From: DAISIK01 sp036822055
Lineage (GTDB): Bacteria; Verrucomicrobiota; Verrucomicrobiia; Opitutales; Puniceicoccaceae
DNA: 50,700 nt
Direction of reading: 5' to 3'
NCBI GenBank assembly: GCA_036822055.1
Contig: DAISIK010000018.1
Coordinates: forward strand, 1-50,700
Shown here: positions 15,318 through 24,767 of the stretch, in pieces
Layout: each line of letters starts with the position of its first letter
Numbering within the stretch: the stretch's first letter is position 1
Position numbers and translations under genes: made by a program
The notes under the pieces: model-generated
Databases searched by the model: none
Seen by the model: the letters and a program-made list of their open reading frames with translations, nothing else
Told to the model about the DNA's origin: nothing

Positions 15318-17819
15318 ATGACCTGGGACGGACTTGATTCGATCACGGACCACATACGAATTCCAGATTTTTGGCAACAAGAGGCGATCCAGGCGATTCG
15401 GGAGGGGCAAGATGTGGTGCTGGCAGCGCCGACCGGGGCGGGGAAAACCTTTGTTTTTGAATATCTGATCGAGCACGGCTTCAACGGGAGGGCGGTCTAC
15501 ACGGTTCCCACGCGAGCTCTGGCAAACGACAAGCGTATGGAGTGGCAGGAGCGCGGTTGGCGGGTAGGGATAGCCACTGGGGACATCTCGCTGGACACCG
15601 ATGCCCCGATCGTGGTGGCGACTCTTGAAACGCAAAAGCAGGCGATTTTGGCGGGCCGGGGTCCGGATCTGCTCGTCATTGACGAGTACCAATTGATCGA
15701 TGATCCGACCCGTGGCTTGAACTACGAGCAGGTGATCGCGCTGGCACCGCCCTCGACCCAGCTTTTGCTGCTGAGCGGGAGTGTGGGGAATCCGGAGGCG
15801 GTGAGGGATTGGTTGGTGCGGATAGGAAGACGCGGCATCCTGGTGGAGTGCCGGGAGCGGCCAGTTCCGCTCGAAAATTTGAACGGAGACGCCATTCCGG
15901 GACAGGCACCGAAAGGAGTCCGGGGATACTGGCCGACTCTGGTGGCGAAAGCACTGGCGGCCGACTATGGGCCGATTCTACTTTTTGCGCCCCAGAGGTT
16001 AGCGGCGGAGCGGTTGGCTCGTTCGCTGGCCAACATGTTGCCGGGAGAGGACCTTCTGGAGCTGACCCCGGAACAAGGGCGCCTGGCGAGGGGGACGATG
16101 GCAAAGCTTCTTCGGCAGCGGGTGGCATTTCACCACAGCGGCTTGAGCTATCCGCAGCGGGCCGGGCTGGTGGAGCCGCTGGCCAAGGCGGGCCAGCTGA
16201 GGGTGATTGTGGCGACCACCGGTCTCTCGGCGGGAATCAATTTTTCAGTGCGCACGGTGTGCGTGACGGACGGAGACTACCGGACCGGGCAGGAAGTGCG
16301 TCGGTTGCGACCGGATGAGCTGCTTCAAATGTTCGGGCGGGCAGGTCGGCGCGGGATTGATACGGTGGGCTACGCCCTATCCGTTCCAGGTCGACCGAAT
16401 CTGGCTGAGGCGCGCCCGATCAACCTGAGGGGAAACGGAGAAAGTGATTGGGCGAGCAGCCTGCGTTTTCTGGACGGTGCTGTTTCGATCGGAGAGGAAC
16501 CGATGGTGGCGCTCCGGCGTTTGAGCGCGAGCCTCTTCCGGCCGGTAGAGATCCAGCCGCTGAGTAAGGACCCACTCCGGGAGGCGGGCAAAGAAGGCCG
16601 GACGGAGACGCCTCGGGAGCTGAGTAACCGAGAGGATGCCGATAGCGTGGTGGAGATGATGAACCGAGGTGGGGAGTGGGAACGCCTGGGCAGGAAGGTG
16701 AGGGTCCCCTTGAAGGAGGCCTGGGCGCATCGGAATGGGGTCTATGCTCCCGCCCTCTCGGTGCCCGAGTGCCTGGACCAAATCAAACTTGGTAGCCTAT
16801 GCCGGATCGTTGATGGGGAGGGCAAGTACTACGGGCGGCTGGTGACCCTAGCCACGATCGACGAGGGTGGCCGGGGGGAAGTCGTTTTAACCAAATGGTT
16901 TGGAAAGGCTCTGCGGAAGCTGATGGAGGGCGATGGTAGTAGAATGGGCAAGGTGAAGGCGGCCTGCACCCTGGAGGAGCTTGAGCTGAGGTACCTTCCC
17001 CGGCTGACTGAGTTAAGCGAGGGAGGTGCTCTGCACCGCTGGACCATTTCGGGAAATCGGGTCCTGGCCGAGTTGCGATATGATGCGCGGATGGTCTTTG
17101 CCCGGATGGACGTGGCGGGGAACGCCCTTTTAGGGGCTCCAGTCCGTAAGGTGACCTCGAAAGTTGCCTTCGATATGGGCGAGGCGATGGGATTGAAGGC
17201 GGCTCCGAGGCGATTTAGCGGGGATGGTATGCTCCTGCACTGGAGGGAGCTGGGTTTGGTCGGGGCGAACTTGAGACCGACACGTCGGGGGACCCTTTTC
17301 AGTTTTTTCAGCCACGCGGAAGGTTTGGCAGTGGCGGTAGCTTTGGAGGACAACTCCTACGGGCTGGAGGAAATTGTCTTCGACCTGGCTAACCTTCGTG
17401 CAGGCTTCCGTTTTGAAGAGGTGGATGCCGGTTCGACTCGCCTGGGCGACCTGTGTCGGATCGCTTGTCATTGGAAAACCCTCCGCGGATACCTGCGACG
17501 CGGAGTGCCTGCCGAGTATGGAAATGGAGGGAGCGAAGTGGTGCGAGCGATCTTCAACAATCCCCAAAGTCGGCACGAGTTTCTGGGCGACCTGATTCGG
17601 GAGGGCGATATCGAACGCCTGGTGCTGGAGTGGCGAAGTCTGCTCCGGCAGATTGTGCATGCCCCTGACTTTGAGTGGCAGCGCTGGCGGGATCTCAAGG
17701 AATTGGCCAGAGAGGTTTTGGGGAGTGGGCGATCGACGAACCAATTGATCGACCTGCCGCCGTTGGCCCGTCACCAGCGGGATCGATACGTGCTGAGGGC
17801 TTTTCGAGAGCCGAGGTGA
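15318..17819 (+). CDS. Ski2-like superfamily 2 DEAD/DEAH helicase
   Basis: 833 residues. Motif Q/I with QQEAIQAI and AAPTGAGKT (about 36-44). Motif Ia VPTRALA. Motif II is DEYQ (122-125) in place of DExH. Motif III LLSGSVGN. HHSGLSYPQRAGLVE and VIVATTGLSAGINF. Motif VI LQMFGRAGRRGID. The long C-terminal half (about 400 residues) has no recognised domain. Ski2-like proteins unwind RNA or DNA with 3'-to-5' polarity, and the substrate here is unknown. It is transcribed alone, divergent from dus and convergent with a small membrane protein gene. Confidence 0.87.
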   Translation: MTWDGLDSITDHIRIPDFWQQEAIQAIREGQDVVLAAPTGAGKTFVFEYLIEHGFNGRAVYTVPTRALANDKRMEWQERGWRVGIATGDISLDTDAPIVVATLETQKQAILAGRGPDLLVIDEYQLIDDPTRGLNYEQVIALAPPSTQLLLLSGSVGNPEAVRDWLVRIGRRGILVECRERPVPLENLNGDAIPGQAPKGVRGYWPTLVAKALAADYGPILLFAPQRLAAERLARSLANMLPGEDLLELTPEQGRLARGTMAKLLRQRVAFHHSGLSYPQRAGLVEPLAKAGQLRVIVATTGLSAGINFSVRTVCVTDGDYRTGQEVRRLRPDELLQMFGRAGRRGIDTVGYALSVPGRPNLAEARPINLRGNGESDWASSLRFLDGAVSIGEEPMVALRRLSASLFRPVEIQPLSKDPLREAGKEGRTETPRELSNREDADSVVEMMNRGGEWERLGRKVRVPLKEAWAHRNGVYAPALSVPECLDQIKLGSLCRIVDGEGKYYGRLVTLATIDEGGRGEVVLTKWFGKALRKLMEGDGSRMGKVKAACTLEELELRYLPRLTELSEGGALHRWTISGNRVLAELRYDARMVFARMDVAGNALLGAPVRKVTSKVAFDMGEAMGLKAAPRRFSGDGMLLHWRELGLVGANLRPTRRGTLFSFFSHAEGLAVAVALEDNSYGLEEIVFDLANLRAGFRFEEVDAGSTRLGDLCRIACHWKTLRGYLRRGVPAEYGNGGSEVVRAIFNNPQSRHEFLGDLIREGDIERLVLEWRSLLRQIVHAPDFEWQRWRDLKELAREVLGSGRSTNQLIDLPPLARHQRDRYVLRAFREPR

Positions 17820-17875
17820 AATCCGACTCCTCCGTGGCCTTTGAGGAAATCAGAAGGGGAAGTTTGGTCTCGGAA

Positions 17876-18139
17876 TCAGCCCTCGTGGGAGGCTTGGGCG
17901 AGATCCTGTTTTCTGCGTAGCTGGTCCGTAAGGGTAACCCGAAACATTTCGAGAGCGATGAAAAAGACTCCAGCGATTGGGGTGGCACAAAAGGCGGCCT
18001 GCATGTAGCGGACGAATTGACTGGGGTTGTCTCCAACGGCGAAAGGAGTGAGCATCTCGGTCATCACGAGGAAAAAGACCGAGGTAAGAGCGAGATCGAA
18101 GACGAATGATTTTGGGGTTGTTAATTTTTCGTAAGCCAT
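17876..18139 (-). CDS. Small membrane protein, function unknown
   Basis: 87 residues with two hydrophobic segments, SFVFDLALTSVFFLVMTEML (about 11-30) and YMQAAFCATPIAGVFFIALE (about 44-63), and a charged C-terminal tail (TLTDQLRRKQDLAQASHEG). The layout suggests a two-pass inner-membrane protein. No family is recognised. It is convergent with the helicase gene (56-bp gap) and divergent from the DUF1800 gene. Coding is supported by ATG, membrane pattern and the otherwise empty interval, so the call is tentative. Confidence 0.5.
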   Translation of the reverse strand: MAYEKLTTPKSFVFDLALTSVFFLVMTEMLTPFAVGDNPSQFVRYMQAAFCATPIAGVFFIALEMFRVTLTDQLRRKQDLAQASHEG

Positions 18140-18339
18140 AATGAGACCGGAGGATGAGAAAGTTTGTAACCGCGGTCAACAATCAAGGTTTTCTTGTGTT
18201 GTTGAAAGGCTATGGTTTTCGATGGCAAGATATCTTTCGATTGTTTGATCGGCAGACCACGCAAATTTGCAGTGGAAAACCAGGGCCGAAAGAGGGATGC
18301 CCGGTGGAGGGGAATTTTTGAGGCAGGGGACTGGTGACG

Positions 18340-19815
18340 ATGATGGAGCCAATATCTTACCGCGCAATGGAAGCCTGGGAGCGTCTTCCGGATTCCCGCT
18401 TTGATTACGGGGCGGCGGCTCACTTGCTTCGCCGGGTGGGTTTTGCGGCGGTGCCAAAGGAGGTCCACAAAGCAGTTCAGTTGGGTTTGGATGGCACGCT
18501 GGATCAACTTCTCAAGCCACCACAACCGATTGACTACGCTGAGGCGGCTTCTGAACTGCAGGAACACGAGCGCAGCTTTCAGCGAGAGCGCCGGAGCCTT
18601 TCTGAGGGAGAGCAGCGGATTCGAAGAAACCAGCTTAGGCAGCGGCGCGAGGATTTTTATGATGAAGCCCTCTTTCAATGGGCCGAACGAATGAGGAACG
18701 GGGAGACAAGCGCGGCTGAACATTTGGTGCTTTTCCTTTTCAATGTCTTTGTCATCTCTGCGGAAACGGTACGGAGCCCAATCCATTTCATGGATCATCT
18801 GTCGATTCTGCGGGAGAATTTTGGGCGGCCCTATCCGGAACTCTGCAAGGCAGTTAGTCGGTCACCGGGGATGATCCAGTACCTCAATCTGGACCGGAGT
18901 ACCAAAGAACGGCCGAATGAAAATTTTGCGCGGGAGCTGATGGAGCTTTTTGTTCTCGGGGAGGGCAACTATGGCGAAAAGGAAGTCAAGGAAGCAGCAA
19001 GAGCCTTCACCGGGTACCGGATCGGACTGCGTGGATTTCGTTTTGACCGACGGGTTCACGATTCCGGTAAAAAAACTCTGTTTGGAGTAACCCGGAATTT
19101 TGATGGAGACGGGGTGATTGACCTCCTTTTTGAGCAGAAGGCGGCCCGGACTTTTTTGCCCGGTCAGCTGGCTCTCGATTTTCTCGATCACGAAACTATG
19201 GATGGCGAAGTGCTGGCAGCACTCGGGGAGCTGTGGGCACGGGATGACTTTCGTTTCGATCGATTGTGCCGGACCTTTTTCGGGGGCCGGTATTTTTTTG
19301 AGCCGCAGTTTCGGGGAAAACGCATCAAGTCTCCGGTCCAGGTCCTTTTTGGTAGTTTGCAGGAACTCGGTCTGGCGGTGAATCCGACCCGCCGCTACAT
19401 TCGCAATCCTCTGCGGGCGATGGGGCAGGATCCGTGGCGACCACCCAACGTTCGGGGATGGGTGGGGGGTAGAACGTGGATAACGGGTGCCACCTTGGCG
19501 GCCCGTCGATATGCGGTACAAGGTTGGTTTGAACGGTTGGATCTTGAAAAGATGAACGCCGATGACCGCCTGGCCTTTGAGCGAGTTCAAGAGTCGACCG
19601 ATCTACCGCTGCGGGTCTCAGCCGAGGTGCTCTCGAGAATGGAAGGCATGGACGGGGAGGACCTCGCTCGGACCCTCCTCCGACGGTTTCTCTCCGCAGG
19701 AGTCAGTCGTGAGTTTTATGATACACTGGTGGCGGCCTTAAAGGGGGCTGGGCGAGAGGACCTTCCGGCAATCGTCCTAACCCTGCTGCAGACTCCAGAA
19801 TACCAGCTCTGCTGA
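18340..19815 (+). CDS. DUF1800 domain-containing protein
   Basis: About 491 residues. The DUF1800 signature is clear: HLLRRVGFAAVPKEVHKAVQ near the N-terminus, FNENFARELMELFVLGEGNY-type core (here NENFARELMELFVLGEG), and KSPVQVLFGSLQELGLAVNP with PNVRGWVGG toward the C-terminus. The family is nearly always encoded just before a DUF1501 gene and is abundant in Planctomycetes and Verrucomicrobia. The biochemical role is not established. No signal peptide is obvious. ATG 18340 is preferred over GTG 18334 because of spacing from AGGCAGGGG. The DUF1501 gene follows after 63 bp. Confidence 0.9.
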   Translation: MMEPISYRAMEAWERLPDSRFDYGAAAHLLRRVGFAAVPKEVHKAVQLGLDGTLDQLLKPPQPIDYAEAASELQEHERSFQRERRSLSEGEQRIRRNQLRQRREDFYDEALFQWAERMRNGETSAAEHLVLFLFNVFVISAETVRSPIHFMDHLSILRENFGRPYPELCKAVSRSPGMIQYLNLDRSTKERPNENFARELMELFVLGEGNYGEKEVKEAARAFTGYRIGLRGFRFDRRVHDSGKKTLFGVTRNFDGDGVIDLLFEQKAARTFLPGQLALDFLDHETMDGEVLAALGELWARDDFRFDRLCRTFFGGRYFFEPQFRGKRIKSPVQVLFGSLQELGLAVNPTRRYIRNPLRAMGQDPWRPPNVRGWVGGRTWITGATLAARRYAVQGWFERLDLEKMNADDRLAFERVQESTDLPLRVSAEVLSRMEGMDGEDLARTLLRRFLSAGVSREFYDTLVAALKGAGREDLPAIVLTLLQTPEYQLC

Positions 19816-19878
19816 TCGGGTAATGGCCCGATCTACCGGACTTTTGAATCCCACCGAACAACCAACCCCACCCAAACA

Positions 19879-21114
19879 ATGGACCCCAACCTGATCCTCC
19901 CCCGGACGACCCGCCGAGCGTTTCTCCACACGGCAGCCAAGGCGGCATCTTTTCTCGCGTTTAGTCGGGTGGCGCCTGCTTTTGTGGCGCACGCGGCTGA
20001 GATTGGTGCACCTCCCCCCGAGAAGGACCGGACGATCCTCGTTTTGCTCCAACTCGCTGGGGGGAACGACGGATTGAATACGGTGATTCCCTTTGAAGAC
20101 AGCCGGTACTACAACCTGAGGCCAAATCTGTCCATTCCGAGAGGGCGTGTTCTCCCGCTGGACGATTACACGGGCTTTCACCCTGAGTGTGAATTGTTGA
20201 AGAGCTTGTTTGAGGAGGGGGATCTCTCGATCATTCGCAGCGTTGGCTACCCGAATCCGAACCGGAGCCACTTTCGGTCAACCGAGATTTGGGAGACTGC
20301 GGTCTCGGGTTCGAGCAATCAATATACGGGTTGGTTGGGTCGGTATTTCGACAATGATTGTGATGCAACCCCGGAGAACCAGCCTGCTGCGATCTATTTT
20401 GGGACGGAGGGACCCCTGACGCTGGAGGGGGCGGAGCCGCATTTCGTCCTCGGGGTTGGGGACCGCAAGGGGGCTGGACCGGCAGACGGTGACCTTCTGC
20501 GACGTCTGGCGACCGATGGCCCGGCGAATCCCCATTTGGGTTTTCTCAGGCACACCTTGATGAATGCATTGATTGGGGAAGCCGAGGTCGCCGAGGTGAT
20601 CCGGCAATACCGGACGAGGCAAAATTACGGAAGCACTCCCTTCGGGCGATCCATGCGATCGATTGCGGCGATGATTGCTTCAGGCTCACCGACCAGGGTC
20701 TACTATGCCAGCCTGGGCGGTTTTGACACCCACGCGAATCAGGAGTTTCGGCACGGCAGGTTGATGCGCGAGCTGTCGGAAAACCTGGCGGCGTTTCAAG
20801 CTGATCTCCGGGAAAGGAAGTTGGATGATCAAGTGGTGACCCTGACGTTTTCTGAGTTCGGAAGGAGACCCCAGGAAAACTCCGGGATGGGAACTGACCA
20901 CGGGACTGCGGCTCCCCTTTTTGTGATGGGTGGCCCAGTCAAAGGCGGCTTCCAGGGGAAAACTCCGGATCTTGAAGTAGCCTCGAATGGCGATCTGGTC
21001 TTTGAAACGGATTTCCGTCAGGTCTATGCCACGGTGCTCGAGGATTGGTTGGGGTGCGACGCTGGGAAAGTTCTCGGTGGCACCTATGCGAAGCTACCGA
21101 TCCTCAATTCCTGA
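19879..21114 (+). CDS. DUF1501 domain-containing Tat-exported protein
   Basis: 411 residues. Twin-arginine signal TTRRAFLHTAAKAASFLAF (Arg12-Arg13) ending near VAHA, predicting folded export. The body is DUF1501, a sulfatase/alkaline-phosphatase-like fold: LVLLQLAGGNDGLNTVIP-type start (here ILVLLQLAGGNDGLN), HFRSTEIWETA, GGFDTHANQ, FSEFGRRPQENSGMGTDHGT and APLFVMGGPVKGG. It is paired with the upstream DUF1800 gene as in most genomes. Its 3' end overlaps the convergent methyltransferase-like gene by 31 bases. Confidence 0.9.
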   Translation: MDPNLILPRTTRRAFLHTAAKAASFLAFSRVAPAFVAHAAEIGAPPPEKDRTILVLLQLAGGNDGLNTVIPFEDSRYYNLRPNLSIPRGRVLPLDDYTGFHPECELLKSLFEEGDLSIIRSVGYPNPNRSHFRSTEIWETAVSGSSNQYTGWLGRYFDNDCDATPENQPAAIYFGTEGPLTLEGAEPHFVLGVGDRKGAGPADGDLLRRLATDGPANPHLGFLRHTLMNALIGEAEVAEVIRQYRTRQNYGSTPFGRSMRSIAAMIASGSPTRVYYASLGGFDTHANQEFRHGRLMRELSENLAAFQADLRERKLDDQVVTLTFSEFGRRPQENSGMGTDHGTAAPLFVMGGPVKGGFQGKTPDLEVASNGDLVFETDFRQVYATVLEDWLGCDAGKVLGGTYAKLPILNS

Positions 21115-21851
21115 ATCTGATACCGGGCGAGAACCTGGGAGGATCTTGAGAAGGGGCGGAGGATTTGGCGCAAGCGGGAATAAAAAACCTCTTCGGCATA
21201 CGGGCAGCGACAAAAAGCGACGGCCCGATTGTCGTATCCCTCAATCGAGAGCTGGAGTGCGGTTTGAAACGATCCCCTCAATTTCGAACTATTGAAGGGG
21301 GGCAGGTTTTGAACGGATTGTGGATCGAGGTCGTTGAGGACGAGGATTCCGTTTCGGCTCAGGCGATCCGATAGTTTGAGGAACCAGGTTTCGTCGAGAG
21401 GGGCGGTGCGGAAGGGTTCACCGAGGGCCGTTTCGGAGTCTCCGTAGAGGTCATCAATGATGTAGTCCCATTGCTCATCGGCCGAATCGATCCACTGCAC
21501 GGCATCTCCCTGAATGTATTGGTAGGAATCCCCGCATTCAAAGAAGCCGCGAGCGATGGAGAGGTGGACCGGGTCAATTTCAACCCCGGTGATTGAGGTC
21601 GCTTGAAAGCAGCAGTCAAGCTGGCGGGCAACGGCACCGGCGCCGAACCCGAGGATGAGGACACGACCCGCCGAGAGATCTGGACGGAGGGCGGCGGGAA
21701 TGGAAAGGAGGTCCCAAACGGATCCGTTGAGCGGACGCCTGGGGTTCCACTGGGAGTGATGAACGCCGTTGCGGTAGAGCCGGATTGAGGAACCGGCCGA
21801 GCGAACTGAGTAGTCGGCATTGGCGAACGAATTTTCCCATAGAATGGCCAT
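21084..21851 (-). CDS. Spermidine synthase-like (class I methyltransferase fold) protein
   Basis: About 255 residues from ATG 21851 (MAILWENSFANADYSVRS). Spermidine-synthase-type features: ILGFGAGAVARQL nucleotide loop, ITGVEIDPVHLSIARGFF, YIQGDAVQWI, and WDYIIDDLYGDS in place of the DxxD catalytic pocket. It could transfer aminopropyl or methyl groups, but the polyamine specificity residues are not clear. An upstream extension to 22040 is open but rich in Pro/Ser and unlike the family. It lies downstream of the MDR reductase gene on the same strand after 181 bp. Confidence 0.78.
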   Translation of the reverse strand: MAILWENSFANADYSVRSAGSSIRLYRNGVHHSQWNPRRPLNGSVWDLLSIPAALRPDLSAGRVLILGFGAGAVARQLDCCFQATSITGVEIDPVHLSIARGFFECGDSYQYIQGDAVQWIDSADEQWDYIIDDLYGDSETALGEPFRTAPLDETWFLKLSDRLSRNGILVLNDLDPQSVQNLPPFNSSKLRGSFQTALQLSIEGYDNRAVAFCRCPYAEEVFYSRLRQILRPFSRSSQVLARYQIQELRIGSFA

Positions 21852-22032
21852 GGTCAAAGTAAGGTTGGGAAACGGTCTGAGCGCGAGCAGCTTTGACCAG
21901 GGTGCGGGGGTGCTTGGCTGACAGGCAAGGATTTGGGAAGCTGGTGGAGCCAGAGAGGTGTTGCGGGTGGTTTTCGCGGGGGGTGGGGGGAGTAGCTTTT
22001 CGGATACGGAAGCTCGATCTGATCGGCGTTGG

Positions 22033-23007
22033 CTAATCAAGAGAAATGACCGCTTTGCCGGCGATTTCGCGATTTTTCATGGCTGTGAGGGCTTGGGGTA
22101 TTTGGTCGAAACGGTAGCGACGACCGATGATTGGCTTGAGGCTTCCCGCTCCGATCCAGGCAAAGAGCTGCTCGAGATCGGTGGGGCTGGGCTGTGCTGC
22201 CAGGGTGCGAATGGAACGCCCGGTCCAGATAGAGAGAAACTTTTTGAGGAGGAGGACCTGAAAAAACCTAAAGTTGCTTCCTCCCACCAGAACATAGCGC
22301 CCACCTTTTCGCGCTCGCTTGGCAGTTTTGGTGAGGGGAGTATAAGCGGAGTGATCTATGATGAGGTCGAATGGCTCGGCAGGCTCGTCGCCATCTAACC
22401 AGGTTACCATTTTTAATTCGGCGAGGGCGGGCCGTTTTTCCGGGCGACAGGAGGCAGTGACGGAGCCCGCGAGAAGTGCAGCGATTTGAACGGCGAACGA
22501 ACCGACTCCACTCGAGGCTCCACGGATCCAGACGCGCTCACCTGGCCTCAACTGTCCGTGATCACGGAGAGCCTGAAGAGCAGTAACGGCAGCGACTGGC
22601 GTGGCCGCGGCATCTTCGAAACTTACCCCGCGAGGGATGGGAGCCCAAACCTGCTCGGATGCGCAAACGGTGGTAGCAAATCCGCTAAAACGGCTCCCGG
22701 AAAGGTCGGCAGCGACTGGATCACCGAGCTTGAATCGGGTCACCTGATCGCCGATGGCATCGACGACACCGGCCACATCCATGCCGGGCGAGAACTTGGG
22801 CCGCCGAAAACCTCCGAAGATGGGCCGTGCCAACCAGGGATTGCCCCCAACGAGGTGCAAGTCTCCGGCATTGATGGAAAGGTTGTGCACGCGGACCCTG
22901 ATCTGGTTTTTAAGTGGGTTTGGAAGGGGCCGCTGGACCAGAAGAAGGTCGTCGGGAGAGCCGTAGCGAGGGAGGGACCAAAGCTGGTTGAGATGAGGAT
23001 TCGGCAT
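22033..23007 (-). CDS. Zinc-independent MDR-family NAD(P)H oxidoreductase
   Basis: 324 residues. The medium-chain dehydrogenase/reductase layout is clear: a GroES-like N-terminus with RVRVHNLSINAGDLHLVGG and FSPGMDVAGVVDAIGDQV, then the cofactor-binding fold with VWIRGASSGVGSFAVQIAAL. Zinc ligands are absent, as in quinone oxidoreductase-like members. The likely reaction is NADPH-dependent reduction of a quinone or enone, substrate unknown. It is divergent from the serine hydrolase-TetR genes across 75 bp that hold a palindromic operator. Confidence 0.87.
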   Translation of the reverse strand: MPNPHLNQLWSLPRYGSPDDLLLVQRPLPNPLKNQIRVRVHNLSINAGDLHLVGGNPWLARPIFGGFRRPKFSPGMDVAGVVDAIGDQVTRFKLGDPVAADLSGSRFSGFATTVCASEQVWAPIPRGVSFEDAAATPVAAVTALQALRDHGQLRPGERVWIRGASSGVGSFAVQIAALLAGSVTASCRPEKRPALAELKMVTWLDGDEPAEPFDLIIDHSAYTPLTKTAKRARKGGRYVLVGGSNFRFFQVLLLKKFLSIWTGRSIRTLAAQPSPTDLEQLFAWIGAGSLKPIIGRRYRFDQIPQALTAMKNREIAGKAVISLD

Positions 23008-23021
23008 ACTTTATCCATTGA

Positions 23022-23034
23022 CTTACAGTGTAAG
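23022..23034. promoter_or_regulatory. Palindromic operator between the MDR and serine hydrolase genes
   Basis: CTTACAGTGTAAG is a perfect 13-base dyad overlapping TTGACT (23019-23024), a possible -35 for the rightward genes. A TetR-family gene is in the rightward operon, and sites of this form are typical for that family. It probably represses both divergent promoters. Confidence 0.6.
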
Positions 23035-23082
23035 GTTTGTGATGGTGTGGAGGCAGTTGTCAACAAGAACGAAAGGGTATGT

Positions 23083-24126
23083 ATGGGATTGCAGAGCGGT
23101 TTGGAAAAAATTGTCGCGTCAGAATCGAGGAAGAAGGGGTGCGAGGAGGTGGTTCTCGGAGTTTGGGAGAATGGTGAATTCTGCTTCGCTGGTGCCGGGC
23201 ATTGGAAGGGTTTGGAGGTTGGGCCGGAGACGCCGTTTCTCATCGCTTCGACGAGCAAGCTGTTCATCACGACCCTGCTTTTCCAACTAGTGGAGGCGGG
23301 GCAGCTTTCACTAGAGGCACGGGTGGTGGAGTTTTTCGAAGGGGAACTGGATCGATTGCACGTTTTTCGGGGTTGTGACTACACACCGCAAATAACGGTT
23401 GGACACCTGGTGACGCACACCTCCGGGCTTCCGGATTATTTTGAAGGGAAGCGGTCGGACGGATCGTGCCTGGCCTCGGAGCTTTTTGAGGGAGTGGACC
23501 AGGCATTTAATCTCGAGGATGTGGTGCGATGGACGGGGCGGGAGATGAGTCCGGCTTTTGCCCCCGGAATGGAGGGGAGGGCGCTCTACGCTGATACTAA
23601 CTTTTACCTATTGTCCGAACTCTTGTGCCGCGCGACCGGGAAGCGACTGCAGGAAATGCTGGTCGATCAAATAACCGACCGGCTGGGTTTATCGTGCACT
23701 CGTTTTTTTGAGCCCGGAGTCGAGGCGATGCCGCTTCGCCGCGGGGCTCAGGTGCTCGAGATTCCCAAAGCTCTCGCCTCAATGCCGGGAGACGGAGGGA
23801 TGGTTTCGACGCTGGCGGACCTGATTGAGTTCGGGCGGGCCTTTTTCGATGGGAGACTTTTCTCGAAAGGTTTACTCGATGATTCGCCACCGTGGAGAAG
23901 GGTCTTTTTCCCTTTGCGTGCGGGAACCGGAGTCCTGCGCTTTGCCCTGCCGCAGTGGTTGCCTCCGTTCAAATCGGGAATGGAATTTCTCGGACATTCG
24001 GGAATTACCGGAGCTTTTCTCTTCGCCTTTCCGAAGGGGGGCCGGATCCTTGGTGGAACGGTGAATCAGCTAGAGGGGCGGTCACGGTGTTATCAAATGA
24101 TGGTTAAGGCTGCCCTCGCTTCGTAA
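23083..24126 (+). CDS. Serine hydrolase, beta-lactamase/penicillin-binding-protein fold
   Basis: 347 residues from ATG 23083 with GAAAGGG upstream. Catalytic S-x-x-K in IASTSKLF (Ser56, Lys59), HTSGLPDYFEGK, and Y-A-D-T-N in LYADTNFYLLSELL as the second motif. This is the family of class C beta-lactamase-like esterases and D-aminopeptidases. No signal peptide is visible, so cytoplasmic action on a small ester or amide is likely. The stop overlaps the TetR start (TAATG). The frame stays open upstream to 22486, but that part lies antisense to the MDR gene and is not coding. Confidence 0.85.
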   Translation: MGLQSGLEKIVASESRKKGCEEVVLGVWENGEFCFAGAGHWKGLEVGPETPFLIASTSKLFITTLLFQLVEAGQLSLEARVVEFFEGELDRLHVFRGCDYTPQITVGHLVTHTSGLPDYFEGKRSDGSCLASELFEGVDQAFNLEDVVRWTGREMSPAFAPGMEGRALYADTNFYLLSELLCRATGKRLQEMLVDQITDRLGLSCTRFFEPGVEAMPLRRGAQVLEIPKALASMPGDGGMVSTLADLIEFGRAFFDGRLFSKGLLDDSPPWRRVFFPLRAGTGVLRFALPQWLPPFKSGMEFLGHSGITGAFLFAFPKGGRILGGTVNQLEGRSRCYQMMVKAALAS

Positions 24127-24767
24127 TGAAGGGAAACCCAAAACCAAAGCTAACTGCGGAAAGGATTGTGGCGGAGGCCATCACGATGGCTGATGGGGGC
24201 GGAATCGAGGCGGTTACGATGCGTCAGTTGGCGAGGCGGCTCGGGGTAAAGGCGATGTCCCTCTACCACCATCTGGCGGACAAGGAGGCGCTCTTGAGCG
24301 CGATGGTCGAGGCGGTAGTGGCGACCATGGAAAGGCCTGACCCGGAGATGGACTGGAAAGTGGCGATGCGGAAGCGGGCGCTTGGGATGCGGGCTGCTTT
24401 GCTGCGGCACGGTTGGGCGGTTCCGCTCATGATGTCGCGGATCAACATTGGCCCGGCGATGCTCGAGCACATTGAGGGGACGCTGAGTTGCCTCCGGAGG
24501 GCTGGTTTTACCGTGGTGGAGGCCGATCGACTCTGGAATACAATGGACAGTCAAATTTTTGGGTCCATTTTGTTGGAGATCCACGCTCCGATCCAGCCGG
24601 CAGCCTATGCGGAAGCGGCGACGGAGTACCTGCCGCTACTTTCCCCGGATGAGTATCCTCACTTTCGAGAGTTAGCAGAGGCGGTGGCCGATGGCTCTTA
24701 TTCCGGGGTTGTTGATTTTGAAGCGGGGTTTGAGGCGATCCTGACGGGCTGTAGACCCGATCTTTGA
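24126..24767 (+). CDS. TetR/AcrR-family transcriptional repressor
   Basis: 213 residues. N-terminal helix-turn-helix: AITMADGGGIEAVTMRQLAR followed by RLGVKAMSLYHHLADKEALL, the tetracycline-repressor-like form (ALYHHF-type recognition helix). The C-terminal domain resembles TetR_C_1. Translationally coupled to the serine hydrolase (start overlaps its stop). It probably binds CTTACAGTGTAAG at 23022-23034 and controls its own operon and the divergent MDR reductase, responding to an unknown small ligand. Confidence 0.9.
   Translation: MKGNPKPKLTAERIVAEAITMADGGGIEAVTMRQLARRLGVKAMSLYHHLADKEALLSAMVEAVVATMERPDPEMDWKVAMRKRALGMRAALLRHGWAVPLMMSRINIGPAMLEHIEGTLSCLRRAGFTVVEADRLWNTMDSQIFGSILLEIHAPIQPAAYAEAATEYLPLLSPDEYPHFRELAEAVADGSYSGVVDFEAGFEAILTGCRPDL

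Noticed and set aside
21852..22040. N-terminal extension of the spermidine synthase-like protein
   Set aside because: Pro/Ser-rich and unlike the family. MAILWEN at 21851 is the natural start.
22486..23082. N-terminal extension of the serine hydrolase
   Set aside because: The extra 199 codons are antisense to the MDR reductase, and similarity to the family starts only at ATG 23083.
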